In this document: positions 58,688 to 64,000 of the stretch, piece by piece | Numbering within the stretch: position 1 is the stretch's first letter | Layout: each line of letters starts with the position of its first letter | Assembly: GCA_002702575.1 (NCBI GenBank) | Contig: PAAJ01000016.1 | Location: 1-64,000, forward strand | Source of the DNA: Phycisphaerae bacterium | Lineage (GTDB): Bacteria; Planctomycetota; Phycisphaerae; Phycisphaerales; SM1A02 | Direction of reading: 5' to 3' | Length of the DNA stretch: 64,000 nucleotides | Notes under the pieces: generated by a model | The model's input: the letters and a program-made list of their open reading frames with translations, nothing else | What the model was told of the DNA's origin: nothing | The model's database searches: none | Position numbers and translations under genes: made by a program

Positions 58688-60751
58688 ATGATGCTTCCCC
58701 CATCAACACGTCCTCGACTCATCAATCCCGCCAAAGCTGTCTTTCTACTCAGTCTGTGCTTCGCACTGCTCTGTGGGCAGACCGCCTTGGCCGAGCCCTC
58801 CAGCCGACCCGGCATGGGCGCCGTTCCGTATTCGGATGGCGATGGTTCAGGTGTCACCTTCAGGGTCTGGGCCCCCAATGCGACGGCGGTCGGTGTTGCC
58901 GGAACCTTCAATCAATGGTCGCCATTTTCGAACCTGCTCGCTCCGGAAGGCGATGGCCACTTCTCACGTGATGTGCCTACCGCCGAAGCTGGCGATGGTT
59001 ACAAGTATGTGATCATCAATGGTTCGAACACGATCTGGAGAAATGATCCACGAGCCATGGATCTGACCAATTCCTCCGGTCATTCGATTGTCGTCGATCA
59101 TGATGCCTATGAATGGAGCGCCGAAGGGTATGTTCCGCCGATCTGGTCGGAGATGGTGATCTACGAAATGCATGTGGGCACTTTCGGACTTCAGCCCGGC
59201 CAATCCGTACCCGGCAATCTTGCAGGCGCCCTGGAGCATCTGGATCATCTCGAATCCCTTGGCGTCAACGTCATCGAACTGATGCCCATGTGCGAGTTCC
59301 CCGGTGACATTTCATGGGGCTACAACCCCTCGTACCCGTTCTCCGTCGAAAGCACCTATGGCGAGCCGGACGACCTGAAGGCCTTCGTGGATGCCTGCCA
59401 TGACCGGGACATCGCCGTCTTCGGCGACCTCGTCTACAACCACCTTGGTCCGACCGACATGGATCTGTGGCAATTCGACGGTTGGTCGGAGAACAACTAC
59501 GGCGGCATCTATTTCTACAACGACTACCGGGCCTACACGCCTTGGGGCGACACTCGGCCTGACTTCGGCCGCGGCGAAGTCCGTTCCTTTCTTCAGGACA
59601 ACCTCAAGATGTGGCTCAACGACTATCGCTTCGACGGTGTTCGAATCGATGGAACGCGATGGATCCGAACCCTTGGAACCAGTGGCGAAGAGATCCCGGA
59701 AGGCTGGTCGCTGCTCAGATGGTTCAATGACGAGGTCGATGCCACCACACCCTGGAAACTGATGGTCTCCGAAGACATGGATTCCAATCCGTGGATCACG
59801 AAATCAACTGGTGAAGGCGGTGCAGGATTCGACTCGCAGTGGGATCCCTGGTTCATCCACCCGATGCGGGAAGCCATGGTCACAGCCGCAGATGACGACC
59901 GCAACATGTTTGATGTCCAGAACTCGATTTCATATGCGTACAACGGCGCGCCTTTCCAGCGGGTGATCTACACCGAGTCGCACGATGAAGTAGCCAATGG
60001 TCGAAGTCGTGTACCGGAAGAGATCTGGCCGAACAATGCGGACAGTTGGTTCGCCAAGAAACGATCCACACTCGGCGCGGCCGTTCTGATGGCTTCTCCC
60101 GGTATTCCCATGCTCTTCCAGGGCCAGGAATTCCTGGAAGACGGTTGGTTCAACGATCAGGATCCAGTGGACTGGACGAAGGCCGAGACGTTCTCCGGAA
60201 TCCTCGACCTCTATACGGATCTGATCCACCTCCGAACCAATCGTGATGGACTGAGTGCCGGGCTCTCCGGGCCGAATCTGAATGTGTTCCATTTGAACAA
60301 TGAAGAGAAGGTCATTGCCTGGCACCGGTGGAATCAAGGCGGTGAAGGCGATGATGTCGTCATCGTGGCCAATTTCAGGAATCAGACCTGGGAGAATTAC
60401 CGCATTGGCCTGCCGAGAGGCGGTAAATGGAAAGTACGCTTCAACAGTGATGCCACTGTCTACGACGAAGACTACGACGGCCATCCCTCATGGGATGTCG
60501 AAGCGGAACCCGTCTCGTGGGACGGCCTCGGCTGGAGTGCAGAACTGTCCTTCGGCAAGTACACGGCTGTGATCCTGTCTCAGTCCCCTCCCTGCCTGGG
60601 TGATCTGAACAACAGTGGCGTCGTGGATGTCGATGATGTGCTCATGGTGATTTCAGGCTGGAACACCGATCAGGGCGATATCGATGGAGATGGCATGACT
60701 GGAGTGGAAGATCTTCTTCTTCTCCTCGAGCGGTATGGAGAATGCCCATGA
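58688..60751 (+). CDS. Secreted 1,4-alpha-glucan branching enzyme-like GH13/CBM48 protein with C-terminal dockerin-like tail
   Basis: Signal peptide; VTFRVWAPNATAVGVAGTFNQWSPF; VIYEMHVGTFG; DLVYNHLGPTDMDLW; FDGVRIDGTRWI; ESHDEVANGRSR; tail DLNNSGVVDVDDVLMVISGW...DIDGDGMTGVEDLLLLLERYGECP. Confidence 0.9.
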   Translation: MMLPPSTRPRLINPAKAVFLLSLCFALLCGQTALAEPSSRPGMGAVPYSDGDGSGVTFRVWAPNATAVGVAGTFNQWSPFSNLLAPEGDGHFSRDVPTAEAGDGYKYVIINGSNTIWRNDPRAMDLTNSSGHSIVVDHDAYEWSAEGYVPPIWSEMVIYEMHVGTFGLQPGQSVPGNLAGALEHLDHLESLGVNVIELMPMCEFPGDISWGYNPSYPFSVESTYGEPDDLKAFVDACHDRDIAVFGDLVYNHLGPTDMDLWQFDGWSENNYGGIYFYNDYRAYTPWGDTRPDFGRGEVRSFLQDNLKMWLNDYRFDGVRIDGTRWIRTLGTSGEEIPEGWSLLRWFNDEVDATTPWKLMVSEDMDSNPWITKSTGEGGAGFDSQWDPWFIHPMREAMVTAADDDRNMFDVQNSISYAYNGAPFQRVIYTESHDEVANGRSRVPEEIWPNNADSWFAKKRSTLGAAVLMASPGIPMLFQGQEFLEDGWFNDQDPVDWTKAETFSGILDLYTDLIHLRTNRDGLSAGLSGPNLNVFHLNNEEKVIAWHRWNQGGEGDDVVIVANFRNQTWENYRIGLPRGGKWKVRFNSDATVYDEDYDGHPSWDVEAEPVSWDGLGWSAELSFGKYTAVILSQSPPCLGDLNNSGVVDVDDVLMVISGWNTDQGDIDGDGMTGVEDLLLLLERYGECP

Positions 60752-61662
60752 TGACCTTGAATGTGACGATCAGAAGAGGCTTCACCCTCATCGAACTCAT
60801 GGTCGTCATCGTCATCCTCGGCCTGGTCGCCTCCCTCCTCATCGTGACGGCTGGCTCCATCTCCTCCACGGCCAAGAGTTCCAAGGACAGCTCGAATCTG
60901 AGAGCGATCGCCAGAGCGAATGCCTCACATGCGATCGACAACAAGGAACGATTGTTCTCTCCACGAACGGAACCACACACGGGTACCGGCCCAGACAACC
61001 CCTCGTCCACAGTCGAACAGATTCGACGCATGTGGGTCCACGCTTTCAATGACAACGTCGACGATCTGGGCAACAGCCGAATCGAAATACAAGCGGCGCT
61101 GACCAAGGGAGCCGCCTGGGAGTACCTCGGCGATGCCACGGCCTACAAGTCTCCCTTGGATTCCACGGAGCGCATCCGCAGCTATTCCCTCAACGCCTTT
61201 ATCGGCGTTGATCGATGTGCCGATGAGTATCCTCAGATGTCCGGCGTCTTCGTACCCGCCTTCAATACCCGGTATCGAGTGGCGTGCCAGACTTCCGCGG
61301 ACATCCCGCAACCGGGAATGACGATCTGCGCCATCGGCGAGGTGGATTTCGGCCAGGCCGGCTATGCGGAGACTTCCAACATCAACGGCTGGCTGGTCTC
61401 TCCAAACCCGAACATGCCGATCTGGAAGGATACGCCTGCCCTCTGGAATGGGAACCGCGTCAACATCTCGCTCATGGACGGCTCGGTGGACACCATCGTG
61501 CTGCAACAGGCGGAACTCATTCGCAACAAGGTTGCTCAAACCGGCTCTTCGCACAACATCATGATCGGCGCGACCGACCAGGACAAGGTCGACTTCCAGG
61601 CCTTCAACAGCCGGCTCCTGCCGGGCGTGCTGAACTACCGCACCGCAGCCGATCAGGAATAG
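60742..61662 (+). CDS. Type II secretion/type IV pilin-like protein with prepilin N-terminal methylation motif
   Basis: RRGFTLIELMVVIVILGLVASLLIVTAGSISS; C-term 'ISLMDGSVDTIVL'. Confidence 0.85.
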   Translation: MPMMTLNVTIRRGFTLIELMVVIVILGLVASLLIVTAGSISSTAKSSKDSSNLRAIARANASHAIDNKERLFSPRTEPHTGTGPDNPSSTVEQIRRMWVHAFNDNVDDLGNSRIEIQAALTKGAAWEYLGDATAYKSPLDSTERIRSYSLNAFIGVDRCADEYPQMSGVFVPAFNTRYRVACQTSADIPQPGMTICAIGEVDFGQAGYAETSNINGWLVSPNPNMPIWKDTPALWNGNRVNISLMDGSVDTIVLQQAELIRNKVAQTGSSHNIMIGATDQDKVDFQAFNSRLLPGVLNYRTAADQE

Positions 61663-61683
61663 TCGACTCCAGTATCACCAAAG

Positions 61684-61715
61684 AAGAACACCCCTGTCTT
61701 CACAGGGGTGTTCTT
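61684..61715 (+). terminator. Rho-independent-type terminator
   Basis: AAGAACACCCCTGT-cttc-ACAGGGGTGTTCTT 14 bp perfect stem between convergent genes. Confidence 0.85.
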
Positions 61716-61749
61716 GTTACATGAACTTGAATTCAATTCCGACTGGGGA

Positions 61750-63078
61750 TCAGACGGCGGCAACCCGCTTGGTAGCCGACTCGACGGCATTGAGCAGATG
61801 ATCCGATTCCTCGATCGTCATGACGAGGGGAAGTCGGAAACGCATCGACTGGGTCCCACAGGGGAGGACGATGACATTGTGATCGAACAGGTCACGCACC
61901 ATCTGGTCTCGTGCCTCAGGCGTCTCGAAACAGCATGCGATCAGTGAACCGACTCCGCGGACATTCTCGAATGCCTGGGTCGAACGTGCGATCTCCCGCA
62001 TGCCGTTGATGACATGATCACCGACCGTGAGGACGTGATCCGCCAGTCCATCCTGGACGATCAGCTCGATGTAGCGTCGACTGCGGACCATGTCGACCAG
62101 ATTGCCGCCCCAGGTGGAGTTGATACGACTGGATCGACGGAAGACGTTGTGTTCGATTTCATCGAGCCGGGATCCTGCATAGATGCCGCAGACCTGCGAC
62201 TTCTTGCCGAATGCGACGACGTCGGGTGCCACACCCTGGTGCTGCCAGAACCATGGCTTGCCGGAACCGAAGAAGCCGGATTGGACTTCGTCGTACAACA
62301 GCAGCGCATCGCAGTCATCCGCATACTGACGAAGACGTGCCATGAACTCGGGCCGGAAATGGTTGTCTCCACCTTCTCCCTGCATCGGTTCGATCAGAAT
62401 GCCCGCGATGCGGTTGACGCATGCAGGACAGGATCCGATGGCGGCCTCGATCTCGGCACAGGCTCGTGCTTCCTCGGCTTCGATGTCGTTGCAGACGTTT
62501 CCATCGTGATCAAATCGGCACGATGGATTGTGGATCCGTGGCCAGTTGAACTTGGGGAACAGCCCGACCTTGTCCGGCAGCGTGTTGGTGACACTCATGG
62601 TGTACCCCGTGCGACCGTGGAACGCCTGACGGAAGTGCATGATCATCAGATCATTGCAGTTGTCCTCGAAGTTGTTCCGACCAAGTCGCCTGGCTTTCCA
62701 GTCAAAGGCCGCCTTCATGGCATTCTCGACCGCAAGGCCTCCGCCGGCGATCCAGAAATGATGATTGAAGCCCTCAGGGGTCGCGTGTTCAGCGAATGCG
62801 TCGACGAACTGAGCCATCTCGACGGAGTAGAGATCCGCATTGGAAACATTGCACAACGACGCGAGCTTGAGCGTCTGAAGGTAGTCGGGGTCCATCATCC
62901 CGGGATGGTTGTATCCGAGGGGCATCGAGGCAAAGCAGGTGAACCCGTCGAGATAACGCTGGCCACTGGCGGCGTCATGGATCCAGACGCCTTCTGATCG
63001 CTCGAGGTCAACCACCAGTGGATAACCATCTACAAGCTGATGTCGAGCAAGTTCATCGAGAACCCTGTTGGGATTCAT
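61750..63078 (-). CDS. lat: L-lysine 6-transaminase (class III aminotransferase)
   Basis: MNPNRVLDELARHQLVDGYPLVVDLERSEGVWIHDAASGQRYLDGFTCFASMPLGYNHP; LLLYDEVQSGFFGSGKPWFWQHQGVAPDVVAFGKKSQVCG. Confidence 0.88.
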   Translation of the reverse strand: MNPNRVLDELARHQLVDGYPLVVDLERSEGVWIHDAASGQRYLDGFTCFASMPLGYNHPGMMDPDYLQTLKLASLCNVSNADLYSVEMAQFVDAFAEHATPEGFNHHFWIAGGGLAVENAMKAAFDWKARRLGRNNFEDNCNDLMIMHFRQAFHGRTGYTMSVTNTLPDKVGLFPKFNWPRIHNPSCRFDHDGNVCNDIEAEEARACAEIEAAIGSCPACVNRIAGILIEPMQGEGGDNHFRPEFMARLRQYADDCDALLLYDEVQSGFFGSGKPWFWQHQGVAPDVVAFGKKSQVCGIYAGSRLDEIEHNVFRRSSRINSTWGGNLVDMVRSRRYIELIVQDGLADHVLTVGDHVINGMREIARSTQAFENVRGVGSLIACCFETPEARDQMVRDLFDHNVIVLPCGTQSMRFRLPLVMTIEESDHLLNAVESATKRVAAV

Positions 63079-63251
63079 GGCGGTCTCCGAAATGATGTCT
63101 GTACATGCCATGCTGGAGGTGGCATCGAACCTTTGAGCGTAGGGCCACGGAACCACTTCGGCAACCCCCCAGCCCCGTTTCATCGGGCAACTATCGATCT
63201 TGGGTTGATTCCCGTGCGGAATCGAGGGGCTGGAAGGCTAAGATGGCTGCC

Positions 63252-64000
63252 ATGGGGATTGGCCTCCTGCTCCAGGAACGTGGACTCGTCAGCCGTGATC
63301 AGCTTGACGAAGCCATCGAAACACAGACCAGAACGGGCGAACGGCTCGATCATGTTCTGGTCAGGCTCGGCTATGTCAGAAGCGAGGACGTCCTTCAGGC
63401 CATCGGCCAGCAGTTCTCGATGCCCATCGTGGACCTCTCCTCGGCGGAAGTCCCGCAGGAGATCCTCGAACTCCTGCCCTCGAGACTCGTCTTCAAGCAA
63501 CAGTGCGTGCCCATCGAGAGACAGGGCAAGACGCTCAGGGTCGCAACCTGTGATCCATTCGAGCTCACGGCGTTCGATGAACTTCGACTTCTGACGAACA
63601 TGGATATCGAGCTGGTACTTGCGGATGAAGCCGATCTTCGCAAGTTCATCCGGACGCATTACGGCGTGGCGGGCGATACGCTTGAAGCCCTTGGAGCCGG
63701 GCAGGAGAAGGCTGATGCCACCACGCAGATCTCCGAAGAAGCGCTTGATCAGGCCGAACAGGCGAGTGTCATTCGCCTGGTCAATGATCTGCTGATCGAA
63801 GCGGTTCGAGAGCGTGCCACGGACGTCCACATCGAGCCTTACGAGGGTTCGTTGGAAATCCGGTATCGAGTTGACGGCATCCTCGTCCAGGCCGGTGTGC
63901 CCGCCACCGTCAATCAATTCCGGAATGCCATCGTCAGCCGTCTCAAGATCATGGCGAATCTGAATGTGGCCGAGAAGCGGATTCCTCAGGATGGTCGAAT
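63252..64000 (+). CDS. GspE/PilB-type secretion ATPase, N-terminal part (truncated by window end)
   Basis: MGIGLLLQERGLVSRDQLDEAIETQTRTGERLDHVLVRLGYV...; ASVIRLVNDLLIEAVRERATDVHIEPYEGSLEIRYRVDGIL; open to the window end; alternative ATG at 63243. Confidence 0.9.
   Translation, partial: MGIGLLLQERGLVSRDQLDEAIETQTRTGERLDHVLVRLGYVRSEDVLQAIGQQFSMPIVDLSSAEVPQEILELLPSRLVFKQQCVPIERQGKTLRVATCDPFELTAFDELRLLTNMDIELVLADEADLRKFIRTHYGVAGDTLEALGAGQEKADATTQISEEALDQAEQASVIRLVNDLLIEAVRERATDVHIEPYEGSLEIRYRVDGILVQAGVPATVNQFRNAIVSRLKIMANLNVAEKRIPQDGR

Noticed and set aside
63180-63917. 245-aa minus-strand ORF at the window end
   Set aside because: Antisense to the GspE/PilB N-terminal coding sequence, which has clear family motifs

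Overview
This 64 kb window looks like chromosomal DNA from a Phycisphaerae-like planctomycete. That placement is inference, based on repeated secreted proteins with dockerin-like and 'GACC' Cys-rich tails, TPR-rich proteins and the gene complement. I saw no tRNA, rRNA, CRISPR array, IS element or prophage.

Main blocks:
- The nusA-infB-rbfA translation/transcription operon. It is followed by an unusual lysine-rich histone H1-like protein with an HhH-GPD-like N-terminal region, then a TPR protein, yebC, acylphosphatase and a lipoprotein.
- Single genes or small operons: fliM, a DsbD-like protein, a polymerase/ligase-like plus WecA-like pair, LOG, lpxI, a TlyA-like methyltransferase, gyrA, STAS-ExbD-TonB, surE, GT2, nnrE, a LolCE/LolD-like ABC system, clpC, rluA, squalene-hopene cyclase, FIST and an MsbA-like ABC exporter.
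- An alpha-glucan/maltodextrin locus: a substrate-binding-protein/permease fusion, a permease, an ATPase, GH13, malQ, glgP and a secreted branching-enzyme-like GH13.
- Secreted dockerin-tailed proteins, a pseudopilin, lysine 6-aminotransferase and the start of a GspE/PilB ATPase.

Most interesting observations:
- The HhH-GPD/H1-tail fusion placed in the rbfA operon.
- A structured leader upstream of nusA with mutually exclusive hairpins.
- Recurrent dockerin-like tags.
- The SBP-permease fusion.
- A set of predicted leaderless genes (TANNNT 5-7 nt before the start codon), plus overlapping bidirectional -10 elements.

All calls come from reading the sequence and the ORF track. No database search was run.
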